A stretch of DNA of 64,000 nt from Paenibacillus yonginensis (GTDB lineage Bacteria > Bacillota > Bacilli > Paenibacillales > Paenibacillaceae). The DNA lies in NCBI RefSeq assembly GCF_001685395.1, contig NZ_CP014167.1, positions 3,415,501 through 3,479,500 on the forward strand. The letters run 5' to 3'. Positions within the stretch are counted from its first letter, which is position 1. The number at the start of each line of letters is the position of its first letter. Both the position numbers and the translations under genes were made by a program. Positions 25,046 to 32,674 of the stretch are shown piece after piece. A model generated the notes under the pieces. The model was not told where the DNA came from. It did not search any database and worked only from the letters and a program-made list of their open reading frames with translations.

Positions 25046-25624
25046 TTAATACAAGCTTGAAATCCGCACGTTATCCGGCAGCTTGTAGGGGTGCTCCTTG
25101 TTAATGTGGTCATAGAACATGATCCCGTTCAAATGATCCATTTCATGCTGCATAATAATCGCCCCGAAGCCGCGGAAGCGCATTGTCATAGGCTTGCCTT
25201 CCCGGTCCCAGGCTTTGATCTGAACCTTCTCGTAGCGGGGAACAAATCCCTGCACAGCGCGGTCTACAGACAAACAGCCTTCGCTTTCCGGCAAATAGGT
25301 CATTGCTTCGGAATGGCTGATGATCTTCGGATTAAACAAGGCAAGCTCTCTCAGCTTCCCTTCTTCGTCCATGAAATAAGCAGCAAACATTCGCTTGTCC
25401 AAACCAACCTGGTTGGCGGACAATCCTACTCCTGCGCGCAGCTTGTATTTCTTCGCCATCTCCTCATCCTGGCTGTTCTTTAGAAACAGCAGCATCGCAT
25501 CCATCTCCGCAACGTCCTCAGCGGTCGGAGGAATGCTGACGGCCTTGGTTACTGTCCTAAGAATCGGATCTCCCTCGCGGACAATGTCGTCCATCGTTAT
25601 AATAGTGTCACTGGAAAATTTCAT
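25046..25624 (-). CDS. def: Peptide deformylase
   Basis: Metal-dependent enzyme removing the formyl group from new N-termini. A 192-residue, type 2 (Gram-positive) form with motif 1 GVGLSANQVG (about 65-74), motif 2 EGCLSV with the metal-binding Cys, and motif 3 QHEMDHLNG with two metal His and the catalytic Glu. The start is taken as the ATG at 25624 (MKFSSDTI) with GAAGG 8 nt upstream; an ATG at 25639 is possible but overlaps its ribosome site. No fmt gene is adjacent. A good promoter lies 75-100 nt upstream. Confidence 0.94.
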   Translation of the reverse strand: MKFSSDTIITMDDIVREGDPILRTVTKAVSIPPTAEDVAEMDAMLLFLKNSQDEEMAKKYKLRAGVGLSANQVGLDKRMFAAYFMDEEGKLRELALFNPKIISHSEAMTYLPESEGCLSVDRAVQGFVPRYEKVQIKAWDREGKPMTMRFRGFGAIIMQHEMDHLNGIMFYDHINKEHPYKLPDNVRISSLY

Positions 25625-25696
25625 ATGTAGAACCTTCATCCACCTTTGCTGTCTTTATACGGCACAATCCTATACGCCCCTTACTCGAACACTTAT

Positions 25697-25726
25697 AAAG
25701 TAGCATCACCTGACCCCTCTTGTCAA
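25697..25726 (-). promoter_or_regulatory. SigA-type promoter of def
   Basis: TTGACA (25721-25726), 18-nt spacer, TACTTT (25697-25702) on the minus strand, about 75 nt before the def start. Confidence 0.62.
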
Positions 25727-25729
25727 AAC

Positions 25730-26039
25730 AAGACGGCGTTTTCATCAGCTCAGGCTGTTATCGCATCCGCCGGGCCGGCCAGTTATAAAAAAACGCTTTC
25801 AGCTTGCTTCATCGCCCAAATTATGGTATACAGATTAAACTACCGTTTGATCGGCCAAACCTCTTCGGGCGGATCCGCCGTGAAGTTTTCCGGCTGTCTT
25901 CCGCACTTTTTTCTTCCTATTTTGTTTAACTGACCTGCTATTGAGTGTACAAATAATCATACTCTGTTTTTAGGGAACGGCATCAGCCAAAAATTGCGCA
26001 AGCTAGACCATCTATATAACGAGTGATACAGGAGGACCT
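25730..26039. other. Intergenic region, nothing recognised
   Basis: Between the def promoter and the PemK/MazF-like gene. I see no credible gene, repeat or riboswitch on either strand. The promoter of the plus-strand gene should be here; TTGCGC followed by TATAAC near 25993-26019 is a weak candidate. Confidence 0.3.
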
Positions 26040-26600
26040 ATGAACGAAGACGGACATGTAACATCACCCAAACGTGTACCGGTCCAGCGTGACCGGTTTG
26101 CAAGACTCAAGAAGCAGAAGGAAGAGCAGATTTTGAAATGGAAGCCGATCAAAATTCAGCTGGCCCACCATTGGATCGACAATGAAAAGACTCAGATGAG
26201 CCGAAAAATGACAAGAGGTGCGGTGCATTTTTGCAATTTCGGCGAGAATATCGGCTGTGAGCAGAACGAGGAACGCCCGGTAATCATCATTTCCAATAAT
26301 ACGGTAAATTCGACCTCAGGCAACGTGCTGGTGATCCCGTTAACCAAAAATTTAAAAGCCAAAACCAACTTTAAAACCGGACAAGCCGTGCTGACCAAGG
26401 ACGGACTGCCGGTGCCCAGATTTCAGAGCCATTATTTCCTGTTCAAGCATAAATACGACTTCCTAGCCTTTGATTCCGCCGCAAAAACCGAAGAAACGAC
26501 ATCTGTCAGCAAAGTTCGACTGAAAGAACATCTCGGTAATTTGGACGAGGAAGACATCAACCGCCTTGAAAACCGTGTCAAATGGACGTTTGGACTTTGA
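26040..26600 (+). CDS. PemK/MazF-like protein, orphan
   Basis: A 186-residue protein whose core (about 57-165) matches the PemK/MazF fold of mRNA-cleaving toxins: RGAVHFCNFGENIGCEQNEERPV at the start of the barrel, then IIISNNTVNSTSGNVLVIPLT. The usual loop Gly-x-x-(R)P is changed to NEERP. It carries a basic N-terminal extension of about 55 residues (KRVPVQRDRFARLKKQKEEQ). No antitoxin-sized gene lies directly upstream (the preceding 400 nt are non-coding). So this may be a solitary MazF-like RNase, a domesticated nucleic-acid binder, or one with a remote antitoxin. Start ATG at 26040 with GGAGG 5 nt upstream. Confidence 0.78.
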   Translation: MNEDGHVTSPKRVPVQRDRFARLKKQKEEQILKWKPIKIQLAHHWIDNEKTQMSRKMTRGAVHFCNFGENIGCEQNEERPVIIISNNTVNSTSGNVLVIPLTKNLKAKTNFKTGQAVLTKDGLPVPRFQSHYFLFKHKYDFLAFDSAAKTEETTSVSKVRLKEHLGNLDEEDINRLENRVKWTFGL

Positions 26601-26620
26601 AAAAAAGCGCGGAAATACTG

Positions 26621-26649
26621 TTGACAATAACCTACGAAAAGGTTACTAT
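26621..26649 (+). promoter_or_regulatory. Strong SigA-type promoter of a short transcript
   Basis: TTGACA (26621-26626), 17-nt spacer, TACTAT (26644-26649). It starts 20 nt after the MazF-like stop and points at a 19-codon ORF and terminator, giving a transcript of about 110 nt. Confidence 0.72.
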
Positions 26650-26685
26650 TATGCCAAGAAGTTTTTGTGCATACATGGAGTTTAT

Positions 26686-26745
26686 ATGTCATCCGCCTTG
26701 TCGTGGATAAAATCACACGTTAAACGTGTCTTGAGTCTGAAATAG
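26686..26745 (+). CDS. Candidate 19-residue cationic amphipathic peptide
   Basis: ATG at 26686 reads MSSALSWIKSHVKRVLSLK and stops at TAG (26743-26745). GGAG stands 5 nt before the ATG. The peptide has net charge about +4 to +5 and one Trp, and would form an amphipathic helix with Leu5, Ile8, Val12, Val15 and Leu16 on one side and Lys/Arg/His on the other. A consensus promoter precedes it and a terminator overlaps its stop, so it is a self-contained unit. I do not recognise the peptide. Alternatives: a small regulatory RNA in which the ORF is accidental (an ACACGT-TAA-ACGTGT hairpin lies at 26715-26729), a leader peptide, or a type I toxin. Confidence 0.45.
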   Translation: MSSALSWIKSHVKRVLSLK

Positions 26746-26765
26746 GAGCCTAGTGCTCCTTTTTC
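26744..26765 (+). terminator. Terminator of the short transcript
   Basis: AGGAGC-CTAGT-GCTCCT followed by TTTTT. The stem begins inside the TAG stop of the 19-codon ORF, so a ribosome reaching the stop would cover it. Confidence 0.75.
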
Positions 26766-26829
26766 CATTTATGCATCATTTTTTTGTTCCTTTATAGGCA
26801 TAAAATTCCTGTTTGAAGATAGGATTATA

Positions 26830-26935
26830 ATATGTCGCTCACCGGGTCGTGAGCAAAGTCACCCCGCCAACTCATGACGGGGATTATTTGTGCCCGGATG
26901 TGCGCCGCCCTGAAGGGGTGAAGAAGAAACTTCCT
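26830..26935 (+). other. Structured non-coding stretch, unassigned
   Basis: Starts with TATAAT-like sequence. Hairpin GCTCAC/GTGAGC (26837-26854), hairpin CCCCG/CGGGG (26862-26882), and possible pairing of the first loop CCGGG (26842-26846) with CCCGG (26893-26897), a pseudoknot-like arrangement. No gene follows on the plus strand, so a cis riboswitch is unlikely. I could not match a known RNA family. Confidence 0.25.
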
Positions 26936-27020
26936 TGATCTTCATTTACCCTTCTGGCCTGAAATTAATCAGCTTCCGCTTCTGTTTCCCGAGGTTCCCT
27001 GTTCCCGCCTATTTCTGTTC

Positions 27021-27686
27021 CTAGCCTCTAAAGGCTGAGTCCAGTCCTTCCAGAAACGCTTCCAGCGTGTAATGCAGACTCTCTTTCCAGGCATAAGGAA
27101 GACCAAAACCTTCCCCTTGCGAAAGCGTAACAAATCCGTGTAAAATGCTCCGCAATCCGCGGACGGCATGGATCGCCTGATCGCCATAAATGCCTCTCAG
27201 CTCCATCTGCTCGACCATCAGCGCCACGAGCGGTTCTCCGGCTATATGGACCGCGGGTTCCAGCGGGCGCTGGGCCAGCTCATACAGGCCGGGATGATTT
27301 TCGGCGAAATCCAGATAGGCTTCCACAATCGCATAAATCGCTTCCGCTTTTCGTTTCCCTTCCTTCGTTTTCCGGATCTCTTTAGCGGCATCCTGCCCAT
27401 TAACTCGTTCGTCATCTCGTTTGTTATCTCGTTTGTCATCTCGCTTGCCATCTTTGGAACTGTCTGCCACCGCTTGGCTCGTCCTTCTGTACATCTCCTG
27501 CAAGCCGTACACCGCCAGCTTAACGCGCAGGTCCGGCAGACCTTTAATATGGTTGTACAAGGAGGGCGGACGGACATTCAGCCGTTTGGCCAGCAGCGCC
27601 AGCGTCACGGACTCGGCCCCCATAGAGTCGGCCAGTTCGGCCGCAGCCTGCAGCACATGAACCTCATCCAATCCGGCTCTAGGCAT
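27021..27686 (-). CDS. TetR/AcrR-family regulator with repeat insertion
   Basis: A 221-residue repressor-type protein. N-terminal HTH at about 8-50 (AAELADSMGAESVTLALLAKRLNVRPPSLYNHIKGLPDLR) and a C-terminal ligand domain with the LYELAQRPLEP and HAVRGLRSILHGFVTL helices, as in the TetR_C_33/WHG group. Between them (about 76-95) is a charged segment with KRDD, KRDN and KRDD units coded by tandem 12-bp repeats. It overlaps the upstream MBL gene by 8 nt and so is its second operon gene. The twin palindromes in front of the operon are its likely autoregulatory operator. Confidence 0.85.
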   Translation of the reverse strand: MPRAGLDEVHVLQAAAELADSMGAESVTLALLAKRLNVRPPSLYNHIKGLPDLRVKLAVYGLQEMYRRTSQAVADSSKDGKRDDKRDNKRDDERVNGQDAAKEIRKTKEGKRKAEAIYAIVEAYLDFAENHPGLYELAQRPLEPAVHIAGEPLVALMVEQMELRGIYGDQAIHAVRGLRSILHGFVTLSQGEGFGLPYAWKESLHYTLEAFLEGLDSAFRG

Positions 27687-28425
27687 TCCGGTTGCCCCCT
27701 TGCACCGTACTGCTGCGATTCAGCAGCGCCCGCTCGGCTTCAGCCACAGCCTGCTCCATCGCTCTCACCGGCTCAGGCAGGAGCCGCCCATGGCCAACAG
27801 CCAGCAGCGAAGGTTTGCAGTCGATTAATCTGCGCGCGGATCGAACCGCTTCTTCGGCACTCCAGGTCGCAAGCGCCGGAAAAGGAAAGGCCGGCTTCAA
27901 ATGTCCGGCCACGGCTATGCCCCCGCGCAGCTGGAAAGCGTCGCCGACGATCAGGTTCCCGTTTCGCTCATCGTAGAAAGCCATGGAACCCGGCGTATGC
28001 CCGGGGCTGCTAATAGCCAGCAGAGGACCTACATGATCTCCGTCGCGCAGCAGACGGTCCGGCCGGGTGAGAATGCCGCTCGGCACCGAGCCGCGAATTG
28101 CAGTTTGCGGTTCCTCTGGATCCAGTGAACGGTCGCCGGCCAGCAGCCTGGAGTCCCGTTCCGAGATGACGACCCTTACATCCGGAAGTTCCTTTTTCAA
28201 CGAATCCAAAGCTCCGACGTGATCCCTGTGCCCATGGGTAAGCAGAATGGTGCGCAAGGGTTTGCCTATTTGCTTGACCGCCCGTAGTATCCCTTTGGCG
28301 CTGTAAGGAAGGGCCGCATCCACCAGGATCAGCTCCTGCTCCAGCTCAACCAAATAACAATTCACCGGGAATAAACGCGGCATAAAACTCAACTGTATAA
28401 TTTCTTTGCCAGAGGTCAATTTCAT
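27679..28425 (-). CDS. MBL-fold hydrolase in a TetR-controlled operon
   Basis: A 248-residue metallo-beta-lactamase-fold protein with LLTHGHRDHVGAL as the metal motif, SSPGHTPGSM for the next His, IVGDAF for the bridging Asp and VGHGRL for the last His. This is a glyoxalase II-like or lactonase-like hydrolase; substrate unknown. Co-transcribed with and overlapping a TetR regulator, which suggests induction by its substrate or a related small molecule. The ATG at 28425 has GAAGGAG 8 nt upstream. Confidence 0.87.
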   Translation of the reverse strand: MKLTSGKEIIQLSFMPRLFPVNCYLVELEQELILVDAALPYSAKGILRAVKQIGKPLRTILLTHGHRDHVGALDSLKKELPDVRVVISERDSRLLAGDRSLDPEEPQTAIRGSVPSGILTRPDRLLRDGDHVGPLLAISSPGHTPGSMAFYDERNGNLIVGDAFQLRGGIAVAGHLKPAFPFPALATWSAEEAVRSARRLIDCKPSLLAVGHGRLLPEPVRAMEQAVAEAERALLNRSSTVQGGNRNA

Positions 28426-28481
28426 TTCTCATTCTCCTTCGTCAACCTGTTCTCTATCCCGCAATAAACGCTGTAAAAAAT

Positions 28482-28532
28482 AAAACTAATAATATTAGCT
28501 AATACTATAACTAATATCATTAGTTTTGTAAA
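28482..28532 (-). promoter_or_regulatory. Promoter with paired TetR-type operators
   Basis: On the minus strand TTTACA (28527-28532), 17-nt spacer, TATAGT (28504-28509). A large inverted repeat (28482-28498 and 28511-28527, 16 of 17 matching) covers it. Each arm is itself palindromic: CTAATAATATTAG and CTAATATCATTAG. One arm fills the spacer, the other lies just downstream of the -10, ideal for repression by the TetR protein encoded downstream. Confidence 0.75.
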
Positions 28533-28572
28533 TCCCCATTTATTTATTTAACCGATTACTCGTTAGTTTTCT

Positions 28573-29613
28573 TTATACATGAGGGATATTCGGCCGATCC
28601 CGCGAAAGCAGGCGAACCGAATGCCCGCTTGTTCTGCTGCCTTTCGGATCCGCTTCTTCTTTTCTCTTGGCATGTTTGCAGGCGTACATTTGCCGATCCG
28701 CTTCCATAAACAACGCTTCTACTTGCCCTAAAGCACACTCTGCATAAGCTTGGCCGATGGAAATGCTCATAAAAGTTCCCGGCTCTACGCCAGGTGTTGC
28801 CGATGCGGTTTCTTTCAGCTTCTGAATCAGCGCTTCCCCCTCCTCGCGGGTCCGGTTCAGGATCAGCAGCGAGAACTCATCCCCGCCAATTCGACTGATC
28901 AGCACATCGTCGGCAGCAAATTGATTCAGCATAACCGCCGCCGATTTGATATAAACGTCCCCCATCTTATGACCGAGCGTATCATTGATTTGTTTCAGGT
29001 TGTCCATGTCGCAAATGACCAGCGTTAACGACAGGTCTTCCCTTTGGTTCAAAAGGGCCAGCTGCTCTTCAAAAAACTCCCGGCTGTGCACGCCGGTCAT
29101 AGAATCGTGAGCTACTCGGTATTTGAGCTGCTCCTGCATTTCCATTTTATTCTGCACATTCCGGAGGATTCCCTGAACCGCGATCAGTCTGCCTTTCTTA
29201 TAGACAGGACTTAGATAGTCTTCGTACCAGGTATATTTCTCATCCCGAAGCCTTAAACGGCAAACGAGCGGTTCGCTGGGATCCGCTTCCTCCCGGAACC
29301 GCCTGATAAACCGTTCGTGATCCTCCGGATGCAGCAGCGCAAATAACAGATCCGGCCTTTTATAAGCCCGCTTTCCCCGTTCGGGGCCCAGCAGCTTCTC
29401 CAGCGGAGGACAAGCAAACATAATTTGGGGCTCCGGCTTCAGTTTAAGATAGTAAATAAAATCGTTAGATTCCTCGGGAAAATGGAACTGTATCAGCTTT
29501 CTGCCCACCATACCTACAGATTTTGTCGGATTTTGTCTAATCATCACCAGCAAAGTTATCTTGATCAGGATTAACGCAAAAAAACAGCCGCTTGCAAAAG
29601 CCCAGACCAGCAA
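28573..29613 (-). CDS. Membrane-anchored PAS-GGDEF diguanylate cyclase
   Basis: About 346 residues: one N-terminal membrane helix (about 2-24, LVWAFASGCFFALILIKITLL), a PAS-like domain (about 45-155, with LHPEDHERF and WYEDYLSPVY), then a GGDEF domain (about 165-320) with intact RIGGDEFSLL. It should make c-di-GMP from two GTP. No EAL or HD-GYP partner is in the window. I chose TTG at 29613, which has GAAGGTG upstream and puts the helix at the N-terminus; the frame is open to 29730, but those 39 residues have no ribosome site. Confidence 0.82.
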   Translation of the reverse strand: MLVWAFASGCFFALILIKITLLVMIRQNPTKSVGMVGRKLIQFHFPEESNDFIYYLKLKPEPQIMFACPPLEKLLGPERGKRAYKRPDLLFALLHPEDHERFIRRFREEADPSEPLVCRLRLRDEKYTWYEDYLSPVYKKGRLIAVQGILRNVQNKMEMQEQLKYRVAHDSMTGVHSREFFEEQLALLNQREDLSLTLVICDMDNLKQINDTLGHKMGDVYIKSAAVMLNQFAADDVLISRIGGDEFSLLILNRTREEGEALIQKLKETASATPGVEPGTFMSISIGQAYAECALGQVEALFMEADRQMYACKHAKRKEEADPKGSRTSGHSVRLLSRDRPNIPHV

Positions 29614-29767
29614 TTGATCACCTTCTCTATGTTCCTTAGCCTCTGTCCAGCCTACTCCATTAACATCCCGCTGCGGTTGATAAACATGTATGTAGATAAT
29701 ATTCGTTGCCCATTTCCAAATTCCTAGCAAAAAAAACGATCGACTGAGAAAAAAGTACTAGTCCAAT

Positions 29768-29797
29768 AAAATAACCCCACATTGGTGGGGTTATTTT
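29768..29797 (-). terminator. Terminator of niaP-yqkE
   Basis: AAAATAACCCCAC and GTGGGGTTATTTT around an ATTG loop, 31 nt after the YqkE-like stop. Confidence 0.88.
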
Positions 29798-29828
29798 GAA
29801 GCTTATTTGATCTCACGTGAGTTTGAGT

Positions 29829-30090
29829 TTATTTAAACTTCTTCCAGTCCTGCGAGCTGTTATTGAGCAAATATTCAAAGCTGCTCTCCAGCCGTTTCTG
29901 CTCCTGCTTGCGGGCTTCCTCTGCCCGCTTTCTTTCTTCTTCCTTGCGTGTTTCTTCTTCGCGTTTCATTTCCGCGGCCTGTTCCTTCAATTTGCTGACC
30001 ACAGCCGGGTTCAGCAGATCCTTCAGCGTAGCCGCCTGATTATCCTCACGTCCGGCCACCGGACGCGCTCCCTGATTTTTTTTTTGCCAT
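29829..30090 (-). CDS. YqkE-family protein, frame interrupted at an A10 run
   Basis: Highly charged helical protein of the YqkE/DUF3886 type (LKDLLNPAVVSKLKEQAAEM, a Lys/Glu/Arg coiled coil, ending SSFEYLLNNSSQDWKKFK). The expected start is the ATG at 30090: GGAGGTGA lies 6 nt before it and it opens MAKKK, as in relatives. But the ATG is followed by ten A, which puts it one base out of frame with the rest. With nine A it would read MAKKNQGARPVAG into the body. The body frame itself is open further upstream only through a TTG at 30134 inside niaP, with no ribosome site. Possible causes are transcriptional slippage, a true mutation or a homopolymer sequencing error. Co-transcribed with niaP. 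Confidence 0.72.
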
Positions 30091-30117
30091 TGCCGGTCAC
30101 CTCCCCCGTTCACTTGT

Positions 30118-31335
30118 CTAATCGTTGATTTCAAGACCTTTAGTTTCTTTCCCGAGAAACAGGACAGCCGCGGCGCCGACTAGCACCGTCACAAAAAACA
30201 TCGTAAAAATGGTGGCAATCGGGACCGATTGATCCCTCATAAGTCCAACCAGCAGCGGTCCGATCACCCCGCCAATCCGGCCGAACGCCGTAGCCATGCC
30301 TACTCCCGTTGCCCGCAGTCTGGTTGTGTACTGCTCGGGACTATAGGCATACATCGCTCCCCAGGCTCCCAGGTTAAAGAAGGACAAACAAATGCCTGCG
30401 ATCAGCAGAGAAACCTCCGAAGCGGCATGTCCAAACCATAAGGCGCTCAGGGCCGTCAGCAGCAAATAGACAACAAGCACGAACTTGCGGCCAAGCTTCT
30501 CGATCAGGTAAGCCGCCGTGAAATACCCCGGCAGCTGAGCCAGCGTCATCAGCAGCACATATTCGAAGCTGCGCACCATGCTGTAGCCTTTAGCTTCCAT
30601 GACGGTGGGGAGCCACAGAAACATGCCATAATAGGAAAAGACTACTGTAAACCACAGAATCCACAGCATAAGCGTAGAACGCCTAACCTCCGGCGCCCAA
30701 ACCCGCTTGAAACGTTCCCCGAAGGTCAGCTTCGGTTCCTTCCTGCGGCTCAAATATTCAGGTGAATCCTCGATCGCCCTGCGCAAATAAAGTCCATACA
30801 GCGCCGGAACAGCGCCGATAACAAAAGCAGCCTGCCAGCCATATTTCGGAATCACGAAATACGACACAACCGCGGCCAGAATCCAGCCGACCGCCCAGAA
30901 GCTCTCCAGCAGCACAACGGCACGGCCCCTGTCCTTCACCGGCACGGATTCCGAAACCAGCGTAGAAGCTACCGGCAGCTCGCCGCCCAAGCCGACGCCT
31001 ACGATGAACCGCAGGATGCAGAGCACCGTAAAGCCTGCAGCAAGCGCAGACAGGCCGCTCGCTACCGAGAAGATCAGCAGCGTCCACAGCAAAATCGTTT
31101 TGCGCCCGAAACGGTCGGCGAAGATGCCGGCAAGCGCGGCGCCAAACACCATGCCAATCGCATTTATACTGGTAAGCACCCCGATTTGCGAAGAGGTGAG
31201 CGACCATTTTTTAGCCAGATCGGTTACAACAAACGACAGCAGCCCCACATCCATCGCGTCAAAAAGCCAGCTGATCCCCGCGCTGAACAGCAGCTTGCGC
31301 TGCTTGGGCTGCCGGAGCAAATCCGAACTGCTCAT
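30118..31335 (-). CDS. niaP: MFS transporter, niacin permease NiaP-like
   Basis: A 405-residue 12-helix major facilitator. Strong resemblance to B. subtilis NiaP (YceI): GISWLFDAMDVGLLSF in helix 1, ADRFGRK loop, GGELPVASTLVSESVP, LLESFWAVGWI, FSYYGMFLWLPTVM, SFEYVLLMTLAQLPGYF and FFNLGAWGAMYAYSPEQYTTRLRATG. NiaP imports nicotinate for NAD synthesis. I start at the ATG at 31335 (MSSSDLL), with GGAGG 5 nt upstream; the frame is open to a TTG at 31347. The YqkE-like gene follows with overlapping reading. I did not find an obvious NiaR site. Confidence 0.8.
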   Translation of the reverse strand: MSSSDLLRQPKQRKLLFSAGISWLFDAMDVGLLSFVVTDLAKKWSLTSSQIGVLTSINAIGMVFGAALAGIFADRFGRKTILLWTLLIFSVASGLSALAAGFTVLCILRFIVGVGLGGELPVASTLVSESVPVKDRGRAVVLLESFWAVGWILAAVVSYFVIPKYGWQAAFVIGAVPALYGLYLRRAIEDSPEYLSRRKEPKLTFGERFKRVWAPEVRRSTLMLWILWFTVVFSYYGMFLWLPTVMEAKGYSMVRSFEYVLLMTLAQLPGYFTAAYLIEKLGRKFVLVVYLLLTALSALWFGHAASEVSLLIAGICLSFFNLGAWGAMYAYSPEQYTTRLRATGVGMATAFGRIGGVIGPLLVGLMRDQSVPIATIFTMFFVTVLVGAAAVLFLGKETKGLEIND

Positions 31336-31444
31336 TCGATCCTCCAATCCGGGACAGACCCCGATGTTGATAATAGTACAAGACTTTAAAGCCTATTATA
31401 CCTTCATTCCTGTATTTTTCTATCTTTATTAGGAAGGATCGGGG

Positions 31445-32674
31445 TTATTGTGCGGTTCTTTGGCCTGCAGTCAGCTTACGGCCGACGATCAATACTATCA
31501 GGAACAGCAGCATAATGCAGGCTGCCCAGCGGTACATCATAGCATAGCCCGAATGGGAAGCTACAATCCCGAGCAGCATGGAGCCGGCCGCAACTCCCAG
31601 GTCAATCGAGTTGTAAAACAAACTGTTAACCGCACCGTGGCTGGTTGATGGACTTTCCCGCAGCATCCAGGCCTGCGTTGCGGGCTGAATGGCGCCAAAG
31701 CCGAGACCATACAGCAAAGCGGAAACGACCAGCAGCGGAAGACCATGAACGTACGACAACAGCAGCAGGCTGCCGAAGACGGCCACTCCCGCAGGGATAA
31801 GGACAGCCACTGGCCCCTTACTATCGAACAGCCGTCCGGATACTGGCCGAATAATCAAAACGGTGATCGCGTTAAACAGGAAAAACAGACCAATTTGACC
31901 TAAATGAATTTCTTTGCCGTAAAGGGCTAGAAAACCGAGCAAACTGCCATAGGTCAAGGAAAGCAGCATGTTTAGCAGCGCTGGCAGGACGATTTTTCTA
32001 TTGATGTAACGCGGCGCCTTGCCATTCTCTCCCGGATGCCCTGCAGGATGAGTCTGTGAGCGTACAGGCTGGGGAGGTACACTGCGGCTGAGCAGCAGCA
32101 GCGGAACAATAAGCACCACGGATAAGGTTCCGATTCCTGTAAGCGGCTTGAAGCCAAAGTTATCCATAACCGACAAGCCAATCATCGGCCCGAAGGACAT
32201 GGCCATGCTTGTGGACAAACCGAAGTAGCCGATCCCTTCGCCCAAACGGTTTTTCGGAATGATCTGCGAAACCAGCGTCGGCATCACGGTGCTGGCCATG
32301 CCGAAACCGATCCCGAACAAGACGCGGAGCGCCAGTACGGAGCCTATGGAGCCGGCAAAGCCATACAGGATCGTGGCCAATGCCGCAATGATAAGACCTA
32401 TAAATAATACGATGTTCCGATGGACCTTTCTTAATACGGGGACAATCGCCAGCCGTGTGCCGATGGCCGACAAAGCAAACAAGCTGGTCACCAGACTGAC
32501 CGTAAAATCACCGGGGTGAAACCGGTCCTTCACATAAGCCGGAAAAGGCGAAAGAAGCATTTGCAGGCTCAAAAACAAAAGCAGGTAACTGGCTGTAAGT
32601 ACGATAAAAGATTTAGTCCAAAGTTTCTCTGATTGCTCTATTGGGGCAGATGTCTGACTAGTGATGATTAACAC
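31445..32674 (-). CDS. MFS transporter under MarR control
   Basis: A 409-residue 12-helix major facilitator, DHA1-like, probably an exporter. Helices begin near residue 25; the central cytoplasmic loop (about 200-222) is Pro-rich and charged. Motif A is weak. It lies 30 nt after a marR gene on the same strand, so the pair should be co-regulated; the drug or metabolite exported is unknown. The start is uncertain. GTG at 32674 touches its only ribosome site (AGGAG), while two ATC codons at 32666-32668 and 32663-32665 are properly spaced. The first ATG (residue 39) is within helix 1. Confidence 0.83.
   Translation of the reverse strand: MLIITSQTSAPIEQSEKLWTKSFIVLTASYLLLFLSLQMLLSPFPAYVKDRFHPGDFTVSLVTSLFALSAIGTRLAIVPVLRKVHRNIVLFIGLIIAALATILYGFAGSIGSVLALRVLFGIGFGMASTVMPTLVSQIIPKNRLGEGIGYFGLSTSMAMSFGPMIGLSVMDNFGFKPLTGIGTLSVVLIVPLLLLSRSVPPQPVRSQTHPAGHPGENGKAPRYINRKIVLPALLNMLLSLTYGSLLGFLALYGKEIHLGQIGLFFLFNAITVLIIRPVSGRLFDSKGPVAVLIPAGVAVFGSLLLLSYVHGLPLLVVSALLYGLGFGAIQPATQAWMLRESPSTSHGAVNSLFYNSIDLGVAAGSMLLGIVASHSGYAMMYRWAACIMLLFLIVLIVGRKLTAGQRTAQ

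Noticed and set aside
25646..25933. 95-codon plus-strand frame upstream of the PemK/MazF-like gene as an antitoxin
   Set aside because: No ribosome site, overlaps the def promoter on the other strand, and shows no antitoxin-like features.
26840..26900. GGGTCGTG start resembling the pfl/ZTP riboswitch
   Set aside because: The remaining core elements (such as the CGCCTGGGC block) are absent and no purine or folate gene follows on that strand.
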